Assembly (NCBI GenBank): GCA_945874095.1
Contig: CAMCFM010000266.1
Coordinates: forward strand, 1 to 6,564
Length of the DNA stretch: 6,564 nucleotides
Source of the DNA: Candidatus Kuenenia stuttgartensis
GTDB taxonomy: Bacteria; Planctomycetota; Planctomycetia; Isosphaerales; Isosphaeraceae
Direction of reading: 5' to 3'
Position numbers and translations under genes: made by a program. Shown piece after piece: positions 1-5,526 of the stretch. Under the pieces are notes generated by a model. That model was not told the origin of the DNA. It was given only the letters and a program-made list of their open reading frames with translations, and made no database searches. The first letter of the stretch is position 1; the number at the start of each line of letters is the position of its first letter.

Positions 1-14
1 TGGTTTAATGTCAG

Positions 15-761
15 TCAATCGTTAATTCGGGAACTGTTTTGTTCAGCCTTGGACTTGGAAAAAACGAGGGGCATTCCGACCTCTTCCATCTCGGCCAGGT
101 CGCTGGGATTTGGCCTTCGATAGGTGCCGAGCAGGAAGTCACCGCCCAGGAGCAGATTGAAGTTTGAATTTGGATATTTGTGATGAACGAAATGATGAGT
201 CCAAAGCATGCGATAATATTTGGTACGCATTAAAAGTTGAACGATTGCAGAGGGTTTCCGTGCTGTCTCATGATGCTCATGCAGGAAGGGGTGGAGCAGC
301 ATTGCCGAGAAGGGCGCGAGAGTGAGCACAGGCAAGGCTCCACAAAGGGCCCAAGGACCAGCGAGCCAGTATAGAATCGGGAGAATTGGGGCGACGGTCA
401 TGTTGTATGAAATCAGGCCTCTCAAGCCGATGGTCAGGCCATAATCTTCACGATGGATCAGCTCATCGGCTCTGAGGGCAACGATTCGATCTGTGAGTTC
501 TCTTTCATTTGTATCTTTGAACTGGGTTACATGATTCATTCGGAATGTGAGTCCATGATGAACAATGGTATGGCGATAATGCAACTTCAATAAATGCCCG
601 AATATTCTGGGATGCCTGACCCAATATCGACGCGCTTTACTGCTGGCATGTGCAATATAGCGATGCAGAAGCACTTCAGAGACAGTTGCAACAAGATAGG
701 TGACGATGAGGCCAAGCAGAATCCTGGCCGAGATGTCTAAACCTTTTAATGCCAATAGCAT
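15..761 (-). CDS. Fatty acid hydroxylase / sterol desaturase superfamily membrane protein (paralog A)
   Basis: This 248-residue protein is probably an integral-membrane di-iron oxygenase that hydroxylates or desaturates a lipid; the substrate cannot be told from sequence. Four histidine clusters are visible: H33-x4-H38, H61-x2-H64-x3-H68-H69, H157-x3-H161-x-H163-H164, and H189-H190-x2-H193-H194. The last is followed by NFNLLLGGDFLLGTYRR, which resembles the C-terminal NxG...D.lfGTyR signature of the fatty acid hydroxylase superfamily (PF04116). Hydrophobic segments lie at about residues 11-32 and 118-156. The ATG start is supported by AAAGGA eight bases upstream. The gene lies 80 bp after a close paralog on the same strand and is probably in one operon with it. 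The C-terminal tail after about residue 232 is hydrophilic and differs from the paralog. The superfamily call is firm; the reaction is inferred. Confidence 0.85.
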   Translation of the reverse strand: MLLALKGLDISARILLGLIVTYLVATVSEVLLHRYIAHASSKARRYWVRHPRIFGHLLKLHYRHTIVHHGLTFRMNHVTQFKDTNERELTDRIVALRADELIHREDYGLTIGLRGLISYNMTVAPILPILYWLAGPWALCGALPVLTLAPFSAMLLHPFLHEHHETARKPSAIVQLLMRTKYYRMLWTHHFVHHKYPNSNFNLLLGGDFLLGTYRRPNPSDLAEMEEVGMPLVFSKSKAEQNSSRIND

Positions 762-769
762 GATGCAAG

Positions 770-775
770 TCCTTT
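770..775 (-). promoter_or_regulatory. Shine-Dalgarno site of hydroxylase paralog A
   Basis: AAAGGA on the minus strand sits eight bases before the ATG at 761. It fixes the start of the downstream hydroxylase and is clearly better than anything ahead of the upstream paralog. Paralog A may therefore be translated efficiently from a shared message. Confidence 0.6.
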
Positions 776-841
776 CAATCGTGGTTTGCGAGAATATTCT
801 GGTCGAGCCATTTCGAACAATATTTGATTGGAGCAGTTGGG

Positions 842-1570
842 CTAATTGGTATTGGCACGCTCAAATGGGATTCCGAAAGCCGCCATGTCGGTGAGGTCTT
901 TTTCATCTGCTCTTCTGTAAGTTCCAAGCAGGTGGTCGCCACCGAGTAGAAAATTAAAATTCGAAGAGGGATATTTATGATGAAGGAAGTGGTGGCGCCA
1001 GAGCATTTTAAAATACCACGTCCGCATCACGAACCTCATGATTAAAGAGGGCTTGGCAGAAGGCTCTCCATGATGCTGATGGAGGTATGGATGAGTCATC
1101 ATTGTCAACATGGGCGACAACGTAAGCACGGGCAATCCGCCCCAAAAAGCCCATGGCCCTGCGAACCAGTAGAGAATTGGAAGAATTGGAGCGACAGTCA
1201 AGTTGAAGGTGACAAGGCCACTTAAGCCGGTGGCCCAGCTTGGAGAAAGGCCATAGCCGTCTCGATGAATCAATTTATCATTTTTTAGTGATACAATCCG
1301 ATCGATCTCCGCCTTTGCGTCAAGATCCTTGAATTGGGTGATATGATCCTCACGGAAAGTCAGACCATGATGGACGATCGTATGGCGATAATGATGGTTT
1401 AAAAAGAAATTGAAATATCGGGGGTATCTGGCCCAGAAACGGCGGGTTCGGCTCGAGGCATGGTAAACATGGCGGTGCCACATGACTTCAGATATCGATG
1501 CAACGAGATAAGTTACAATCAGGCCGAAGAGGATTCTGGCCACGATGTCTAAACTTGCAAATGTTGTCAT
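842..1570 (-). CDS. Fatty acid hydroxylase / sterol desaturase superfamily membrane protein (paralog B)
   Basis: This 242-residue protein aligns with the gene at 15-761 over nearly its whole length, at roughly 60% identity by eye, so the two arose by tandem duplication. It keeps the same predicted iron ligands: H32-x4-H37, H60-x2-H63-x3-H67-H68, H160-x3-H164-x-H166-H167, and H193-H194-x2-H197-H198, followed by GGDHLLGTYRR. Membrane segments lie at about residues 10-31 and 122-158. Compared with paralog A it has a four-residue insertion near residue 112 and a shorter C-terminus, and it differs around the first cluster (HRHVYH against HRYIAH). It is the first gene of the pair. Its ATG has only a weak purine stretch (GGGG about ten bases upstream). 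It is probably a lipid hydroxylase or desaturase; the substrate is unknown. Confidence 0.85.
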   Translation of the reverse strand: MTTFASLDIVARILFGLIVTYLVASISEVMWHRHVYHASSRTRRFWARYPRYFNFFLNHHYRHTIVHHGLTFREDHITQFKDLDAKAEIDRIVSLKNDKLIHRDGYGLSPSWATGLSGLVTFNLTVAPILPILYWFAGPWAFWGGLPVLTLSPMLTMMTHPYLHQHHGEPSAKPSLIMRFVMRTWYFKMLWRHHFLHHKYPSSNFNFLLGGDHLLGTYRRADEKDLTDMAAFGIPFERANTN

Positions 1571-1811
1571 GATCGATCAACCCCGTTTGAACCTTTTTTG
1601 AGATATTTTGAACACGCTGCTGATTGGATGAACGCAGCAGGATCGGCCACAGTGAGATCCTGTAGTACGGAATCTGTGCCAATTCAAAAAAAGATTGCCA
1701 ATCAAGGGGACGCCGAATTGGCGTCCCCTGAATTGTTTACAGATCACTGTTTTTTAGAAACCATAACCAACATCTGCAATCGATATTGCATGGAATTGTC
1801 GGTTCACCAGG
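1571..1811. other. Intergenic region between the copper oxygenase gene and the hydroxylase pair
   Basis: These 241 bp separate two transcription units on the same strand. They hold the strong hairpin at 1705-1729 and a small dyad, TGCAAT-CGAT-ATTGCA, at 1775-1790, just after the oxygenase stop codon. They should also contain the promoter of the hydroxylase pair, but I found no convincing -35/-10 pair. No coding sequence is supported here. Confidence 0.5.
1686..1729 (-). terminator. Probable intrinsic terminator of the redoxin/cytochrome/oxygenase gene
   Basis: Bases 1705-1714 (AGGGGACGCC) and 1720-1729 (GGCGTCCCCT) form a perfect 10-bp GC-rich stem with a five-base loop. The hairpin begins 82 bases after the stop codon at 1812. 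Read on the minus strand, a run of seven T follows at 1692-1686, but it starts 12 bases after the stem and not directly at its foot. That makes it an imperfect Rho-independent terminator. It could equally be a 3'-end stabilising hairpin. Confidence 0.6.
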
Positions 1812-3767
1812 TCATTCCCTGCTTAGAATCTTCGCCTTGGAGGCTTTATCTTTCGCACGGTTTGCATTTTGGATCATCACCCCAAGATCATTCTTTTCAC
1901 CCGGGCGGGTCAGATCCTGGTCTTTTTTGGTCATGGAAATGAACCCGACACACATTTCATCGTATGTGGCAGGACCCCATTTTATTTCTTTCGGAGGACT
2001 GCTGGGGTTGTTCGGATTCTCAGAGGAATTGTCGTAATGAGCAACCACTTTCAAGATCGAGCCTTTGGGCAGGTCCATCGGCTTTTCAAACTCATAGGAA
2101 CTCTGCCAGTTGAAATCCCAGCTTGGAATATGGATTAAATCTTCAATGCGTCCGTCAGGGAAGGTGATCGACATTTTCATGTCCTTACCAAGCAAATGCA
2201 TGTGGGGCGAAACAAAGTGGGCGACCACATCGGTCGGTATCACCCACTCGGCCTTGATTTCATGATTTTTGGCACCCGCCGGAATTGTAATATCCGTGTT
2301 GTTGGCTGCTGTCCTGTGCAGTGCGGCCTTGATCGGTTTTCGACTGAAATACAATCCGACCTGAGATCGGTCGGTCTCTGGCTTCCCACTTGGGTGGTAA
2401 TGCAATTGCAAAATGATATCGGAATTTTTCGGTATGGAATAGCCAGCACCTTCCGGTAGAATGGTTGGCCCACGTCCTGCGGCCCATCCACTGATATCAC
2501 TGTGGGTTAGAATATCAGCACCAACGAAGGAAATGTAACCAGGGCCCGGCTCCAGTTCATCCTTCTTTCGGCCTTCACCTGAGACATCAACCCAGCCCAC
2601 AATGTGGTGTACCACCTTACGATTGTCGGGTTTAAATTCCACAGCGGAGATATAACGATCGTCCGGGAGATTGGTGGGCAGGACAAAACAGCGGTAGAGA
2701 TCTGGCCCGGTTGCGGGAATCACATATCCAGCAGGCAACTGGAGAACCATGTCAGGCGTGCCCATTTTCCAATCGGTCGCAAAGCTTACTGGGGCGGGCA
2801 TTTCTGCGATATTCCCAAGCGGAGCACCGGCGTCTGACCAGTCGGCGAAAGCCTGAATGTCGGTATCCGAAAGCGAGCGGTCGTGCTTCATCGCTCTGCC
2901 GAAGCCGCGCTCGGCCTTCCAGGGAGGCATCAATTTTTCGGAGGTCACATCGGCCAGGTCCGAAGCCCGCTTGCGAGCGTGTTCGTAAGTCTCGAGCGGG
3001 AAAGGGCCAATCTGGCCTTTGCTGTGGCACTCCTGGCAATTCTTTTGAATGATTCGGGAAATTTCCCGGGAGTATGTCGGAACCGGCTTCGCCACAACCT
3101 CTTTGAGTTCAGGCACCGGGCAACCGATGGCGGTTGTCAGCGTAATGGCGACCGGTTGACCGGCTGTGATGGCTGTCAGGGCGTCTTTGAGTTCATGCTT
3201 ACTGGGGTTGGGGTTACGTTTCTGGCGAGCTGTAAATTGATCGTCGATTCGGCCCTGATAACGGACTTGGCCAGATTCATCAACGACAAAGGCTTCGGGA
3301 GTGACCTTGGCTCCGAACTGGCTCACGAGCTTGCCGGATGGATCGTGCAGGATCGGGAAATTCCAGCCGAATTCTTTCGAATGTGTCAGAATCTGCTCTT
3401 TGGTCAGGTCTGGATCGACACAGACTCCAATAAGCCGGACTTTATTTTCAGGAAAAGTTTTACCCAGTTCGCTCAGCGTATTGCTATAAGCATTTGCAAT
3501 TGGGCATTGTGTGGAATAAAAGATCAGGGCCAGCGCCTGGCCGGTTTCAGGTTTCAATGAGATGGACTGACCATCTAAAGCCATCCCGTTGCTGAGCGGC
3601 AGCTTCGGTGAAGGGGCCTGAGCTGAGGCCTGACTGGAGGTCATCAAGAGCAGGCTGAGGGTGCCGAAGAGGAGTGGCCGTATTTTCGATGACTTCGGTT
3701 GGCTGAGATATGGAATTCGCTGGATCAATCCGCGGAACTTTTCTGAAAACGAGTGGTTCGTGTTCAT
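1812..3767 (-). CDS. Exported redoxin - cytochrome c - copper type II (PHM-like) monooxygenase fusion
   Basis: This 651-residue protein has three modules. A basic N-terminus and hydrophobic stretch (about 31-43) ending near SQASAQA at 45-51 predict Sec export. A redoxin/AhpC-TSA-like domain follows (about 55-205), with STQC at C88, no CxxC, and a second conserved Cys in GCP at C216. A one-heme cytochrome c domain (about 232-320) has CQECH at 244-248 and a likely axial Met280 in LMPPW. The C-terminal part (about 335-612) matches peptidylglycine alpha-hydroxylating/dopamine beta-monooxygenases. Every copper ligand has a counterpart: H387-H388, H456 in LQLHYH, H522/H524 in PHMHLLGK, and M605 in DEMC. 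The C-terminal tail is Lys-rich. The ATG at 3767 has AAAAGGAG eight bases upstream. Probably an exported copper monooxygenase fed electrons by its own heme domain; that route and the substrate are inferred. Similar fusions are often annotated only as redoxin or thiol-disulfide isomerase. Confidence 0.88.
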   Translation of the reverse strand: MNTNHSFSEKFRGLIQRIPYLSQPKSSKIRPLLFGTLSLLLMTSSQASAQAPSPKLPLSNGMALDGQSISLKPETGQALALIFYSTQCPIANAYSNTLSELGKTFPENKVRLIGVCVDPDLTKEQILTHSKEFGWNFPILHDPSGKLVSQFGAKVTPEAFVVDESGQVRYQGRIDDQFTARQKRNPNPSKHELKDALTAITAGQPVAITLTTAIGCPVPELKEVVAKPVPTYSREISRIIQKNCQECHSKGQIGPFPLETYEHARKRASDLADVTSEKLMPPWKAERGFGRAMKHDRSLSDTDIQAFADWSDAGAPLGNIAEMPAPVSFATDWKMGTPDMVLQLPAGYVIPATGPDLYRCFVLPTNLPDDRYISAVEFKPDNRKVVHHIVGWVDVSGEGRKKDELEPGPGYISFVGADILTHSDISGWAAGRGPTILPEGAGYSIPKNSDIILQLHYHPSGKPETDRSQVGLYFSRKPIKAALHRTAANNTDITIPAGAKNHEIKAEWVIPTDVVAHFVSPHMHLLGKDMKMSITFPDGRIEDLIHIPSWDFNWQSSYEFEKPMDLPKGSILKVVAHYDNSSENPNNPSSPPKEIKWGPATYDEMCVGFISMTKKDQDLTRPGEKNDLGVMIQNANRAKDKASKAKILSRE

Positions 3768-3775
3768 TTCGAATG

Positions 3776-3783
3776 CTCCTTTT
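3776..3783 (-). promoter_or_regulatory. Strong Shine-Dalgarno site of the oxygenase fusion gene
   Basis: AAAAGGAG on the minus strand lies eight bases before the ATG at 3767. It is the best ribosome binding site in the window and settles the start, so the signal peptide is complete. Confidence 0.75.
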
Positions 3784-3971
3784 ACAAATGCTTGAACCTG
3801 CTGACCTCTGATAAGGAAAATCCTTAAAAGAGAGGCTTCGTCGTGGTCGCCCTTGATCGCGTTGGTTGCGCCTATCTACCATGAGCGGATCAGGGCGAGA
3901 ACTCTTACGGTTTATTTGGAAAAAGAAAAAAGATTTTGGAAATCCATGGAAGAGGTCTCATTTGGAAGTTG

Positions 3972-4000
3972 AATATGAGAGTACTGCTACCTCAAGTCAA
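3972..4000 (-). promoter_or_regulatory. Candidate sigma70-type promoter for the oxygenase gene
   Basis: On the minus strand, TTGACT (4000-3995) and CATATT (3977-3972) are 17 bases apart. They match the -35 and -10 consensus at five and four of six positions. Transcription would start near 3965 and leave an untranslated leader of about 200 bases. The match could be chance in an AT-rich region. Confidence 0.25.
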
Positions 4001-4021
4001 GATTCTTGGGTAGGGGGCACA

Positions 4022-4084
4022 AGGGATGTCCTCTGGACATCCATAAACCTTTGAGATCGTGATCTTTGGGCTCCATAGGAGACA
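4022..4084. repeat. 63-bp direct repeat, copy 1
   Basis: This copy matches 4094-4156 at 62 of 63 positions; the only difference is T4076 against G4148. Inside it are a perfect 8-bp inverted repeat, GGATGTCC-TCT-GGACATCC (4024-4042), and a 12-bp dyad, AGATCGTGATCT (4054-4065). No transposase or target-site duplication is seen. It could be a dispersed REP-like unit, a doubled operator, or a recent local duplication. Confidence 0.9.
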
Positions 4085-4093
4085 GCTATTAAT

Positions 4094-4156
4094 AGGGATG
4101 TCCTCTGGACATCCATAAACCTTTGAGATCGTGATCTTTGGGCTCCAGAGGAGACA
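4094..4156. repeat. 63-bp direct repeat, copy 2
   Basis: This is the second copy, with a repeat period of 72 bp and a nine-base AT-rich spacer (4085-4093). It contains the same 8-bp inverted repeat (4096-4114) and the dyad AGATCGTGATCT (4126-4137). Only this copy also has a perfect 9-bp outer inverted repeat, TCCTCTGGA (4101-4109) with TCCAGAGGA (4144-4152), which could fold the whole unit into a large hairpin. The single difference in copy 1 breaks that pairing. Confidence 0.9.
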
Positions 4157-4312
4157 CCAAAAACATACCACGCCCGCAATATAGGTGGGCCACATCCTCT
4201 GGCATGGCGTGCTGATCAAGGTTTAGATTCATCCAACCCAACCGGGGGCTATCGCCAAGACCGGCTAGATCAATCCAAAACTGAATTTCCTCCGGACACC
4301 AAATCAACCTAC

Positions 4313-4337
4313 CGTCGATTTGGAGACTCCAACGACG
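4313..4337 (-). terminator. Bulged hairpin just after surE, possible weak terminator
   Basis: CGTCG (4313-4317) pairs with CGACG (4333-4337), and TTGGA pairs with TCCAA inside it. This gives a 10-bp stem with a two-base bulge and a three-base loop. It begins three bases after the surE stop codon. No T run follows on the minus strand, so it is not a classic intrinsic terminator and may only protect the 3' end. Confidence 0.3.
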
Positions 4338-4340
4338 ATA

Positions 4341-5117
4341 TCACGGCTCGTCGCGTTTGAGACGCCAGTCCCAGCTGGCCAGTCCTTCGAGATCTTCGTG
4401 GCGTGTGAGGTCGAATTTCAGGGGCGTCACGGTGATATAGCTGTTCGTCAGCTCAGTCACATCCGTTTCAGGCCCGTCCAGGTTATACGGAGGCTTGTAG
4501 GTCATCCAATAATATGTTCGCCCGCGAGGATCTTTCCGCTTCTCAAATCCCTCTCCATACCGGCCCATGCCCATCGGCACCACTTTAATGCCCTTGTGCT
4601 CTCCACGAACGTGGCTGGGTAGATTCACGTTGAAAAGGCAGCCTTTAGCGGGCCTGTTGGAGACGATCTTCTCAATCACGTCCACAGCCGTCCGGGCGGC
4701 CCTTGGGAAGTCGAAATGCTCTGCAAGCTCAAGGCTTACGGCAATTGAGGTGATCCCAAAGAACGAGCCTTCGATGGCTGCTGCCACTGTGCCGGAATAA
4801 AGTACGTTGATGCCTGTATTGGCACCGGCGTTGATGCCTGAGACGATCAGGTCGGGTGGCTGTTCGAGCAGCTCATAAACAGCCAGTTTCACGCAGTCGG
4901 CCGGACTGCCTTCGACGGCCCAGCCGATTGGCGATCCATCGGCATCGTCTTCCATCCTGACGACCAGTGGATCGAGGATCGAAATCGAATGGCCCACGCC
5001 CGACTGCTCCTGCATGGGGGCCACCACAGTGACCTTGCCGAGCTTTTGGAGTTCCTGACGAAGGGCACGCAGGCCGGGTGCGAAAATGCCGTCGTCGTTG
5101 GCTAAAAGAATATTCAC
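4341..5117 (-). CDS. surE: 5'/3'-nucleotidase SurE (survival protein)
   Basis: This is a 258-residue SurE, a cytoplasmic metal-dependent phosphatase that removes phosphate from nucleoside 5'- and 3'-monophosphates; some members also degrade short polyphosphate. The N-terminus MNILLANDDGI holds the metal-binding D8-D9 pair. S39 in EQSGVGHS and N96 in IVSGINAGAN complete the usual Asp-Asp-Ser-Asn metal site. The loop YSGTVAAAIEG (107-117) and the VEGSPADCVKLAV block are also diagnostic. Length is typical of the family. The start codon is GTG, supported by GAAGG seven bases upstream; the ATG slightly further upstream is out of frame and soon hits a stop. It looks monocistronic: the unit upstream ends at a strong terminator and a 573-bp gap follows. 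In many proteobacteria surE is linked to pcm, rpoS or nlpD; none is present here. Confidence 0.96.
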   Translation of the reverse strand: MNILLANDDGIFAPGLRALRQELQKLGKVTVVAPMQEQSGVGHSISILDPLVVRMEDDADGSPIGWAVEGSPADCVKLAVYELLEQPPDLIVSGINAGANTGINVLYSGTVAAAIEGSFFGITSIAVSLELAEHFDFPRAARTAVDVIEKIVSNRPAKGCLFNVNLPSHVRGEHKGIKVVPMGMGRYGEGFEKRKDPRGRTYYWMTYKPPYNLDGPETDVTELTNSYITVTPLKFDLTRHEDLEGLASWDWRLKRDEP

Positions 5118-5175
5118 GGGCGGGCCTTCGGGAAAGAACGGAATCGGTGGATCATGTGTTCAGTGGTTGCTCTGA

Positions 5176-5205
5176 ATCCTATCCGTCATGGCGAATGCGA
5201 GTCAA
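5176..5205 (-). promoter_or_regulatory. surE: Candidate sigma70-type promoter of surE
   Basis: On the minus strand, TTGACT (5205-5200) is followed after 18 bases by TAGGAT (5181-5176). These match the -35 and -10 consensus at five and four of six positions. The site lies between the upstream terminator and surE, and gives a leader of about 50 bases. The position is good; the -10 match is only fair. Confidence 0.35.
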
Positions 5206-5236
5206 GTCACACTACGGAATCGGTCTCTACAACAAC

Positions 5237-5267
5237 AAAAAAAAGCACGCCGGTGAGGGCGTGCTTT
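5237..5267 (-). terminator. Intrinsic terminator of the DUF1559-lipoprotein unit
   Basis: AAAGCACGCC (5242-5251) and GGCGTGCTTT (5258-5267) form a perfect 10-bp stem around a six-base loop. On the minus strand the hairpin runs straight into eight T at 5244-5237. It starts 27 bases after the stop codon of the lipoprotein gene, as expected for a Rho-independent terminator. Confidence 0.92.
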
Positions 5268-5294
5268 GGAGTAACCAATCTGGGGAGCGATTGT

Positions 5295-5492
5295 TTACTT
5301 GGCTTTTTTCTTGGCGTCGAACGATCCGCCTTCTTCGCTGCGAACCTGCTCGTCCTGCTGCTTGGCTTCGGCCTTTTGAGCGTCCGTCAATGGGGTCAGC
5401 TTGCCAGGATCTGTGATCGGAGCTTCGCCCGAGCCACAGCCTGCCAGAACCGAGCTGATCAAAGCGATTTTCAAAGTGTTGCGCATCTGCAT
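5295..5492 (-). CDS. Small predicted lipoprotein downstream of a DUF1559 gene
   Basis: This 65-residue protein starts MQMRNTLKIALISSVLAGCGS: basic residues, a short hydrophobic stretch, then the lipobox L16-A17-G18-C19. It should be processed by signal peptidase II and lipid-anchored at Cys19. The rest is short, charged and low in complexity (KLTPLTDAQKAEAKQQDEQ, then a Lys-rich end), with no recognised domain. The reading frame is open to an ATG at 5558, but that start would overlap the preceding gene and bury the lipobox behind about 22 extra residues. The ATG at 5492 leaves a 34-base gap and has GGGAA eight bases upstream, so it is preferred; the ATG at 5486 is an alternative. Short lipoproteins are common after DUF1559 genes in planctomycetes, so the pair is probably co-transcribed. 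Function unknown. Confidence 0.72.
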   Translation of the reverse strand: MQMRNTLKIALISSVLAGCGSGEAPITDPGKLTPLTDAQKAEAKQQDEQVRSEEGGSFDAKKKAK

Positions 5493-5526
5493 GGAAGGAA
5501 TTCCCGTTGCTTTAAGGTTCTGAGGA

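Larger units (their letters stand above)
3768..4340. other. 573-bp non-coding region between surE and the oxygenase gene
   Basis: No credible gene was found here on either strand. The side next to the oxygenase gene holds its ribosome binding site and a small AT-rich dyad, TAAGGA-AAA-TCCTTA, at 3812-3826. A weak promoter candidate follows at 3972-4000. The middle carries the 63-bp direct repeat (4022-4156). The surE side ends in a bulged hairpin at 4313-4337. I see nothing recognisable in 3830-3970 or 4157-4312. A long untranslated leader for the oxygenase message is possible. Confidence 0.6.

Noticed and set aside
1617..1640. Inverted repeat CTGCTG...CAGCAG with a 12-base loop upstream of the hydroxylase pair.
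   Set aside because: Six base pairs around a 12-base loop is easily found by chance, and it is not tied to a promoter or ribosome binding site.
1598..1942. A 114-codon plus-strand frame spanning the gap after the oxygenase gene.
   Set aside because: It runs through the terminator hairpin and into the 3' end of the oxygenase gene on the other strand, and no recognisable protein results.
2883..3560. A 225-codon plus-strand open frame.
   Set aside because: It lies wholly opposite the redoxin and cytochrome domains of the oxygenase gene, which has clear motifs. The plus-strand product shows no domain and is an antisense shadow.
4022..4156. A CRISPR array or insertion-sequence ends as an explanation for the repeats.
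   Set aside because: There are only two 63-bp units with a nine-base spacer, no cas genes, no transposase and no terminal inverted repeats or target duplication.
3992..4219. Minus-strand open frame encoding a peptide with a 24-residue unit repeated twice.
   Set aside because: The peptide repeat follows directly from the DNA repeat, whose 72-bp period is a multiple of three. The same DNA is open in other frames too, there is no convincing ribosome binding site, and the composition is not protein-like.
4089..4307. A 72-codon minus-strand frame with a TTG start, running from just after surE into repeat copy 2 and ending in TAA-TAG.
   Set aside because: It has a rare start, no ribosome binding site at a suitable distance, no recognised homology, and its last third is repeat DNA. 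A decayed gene end cannot be excluded, but the evidence is too thin to call one.
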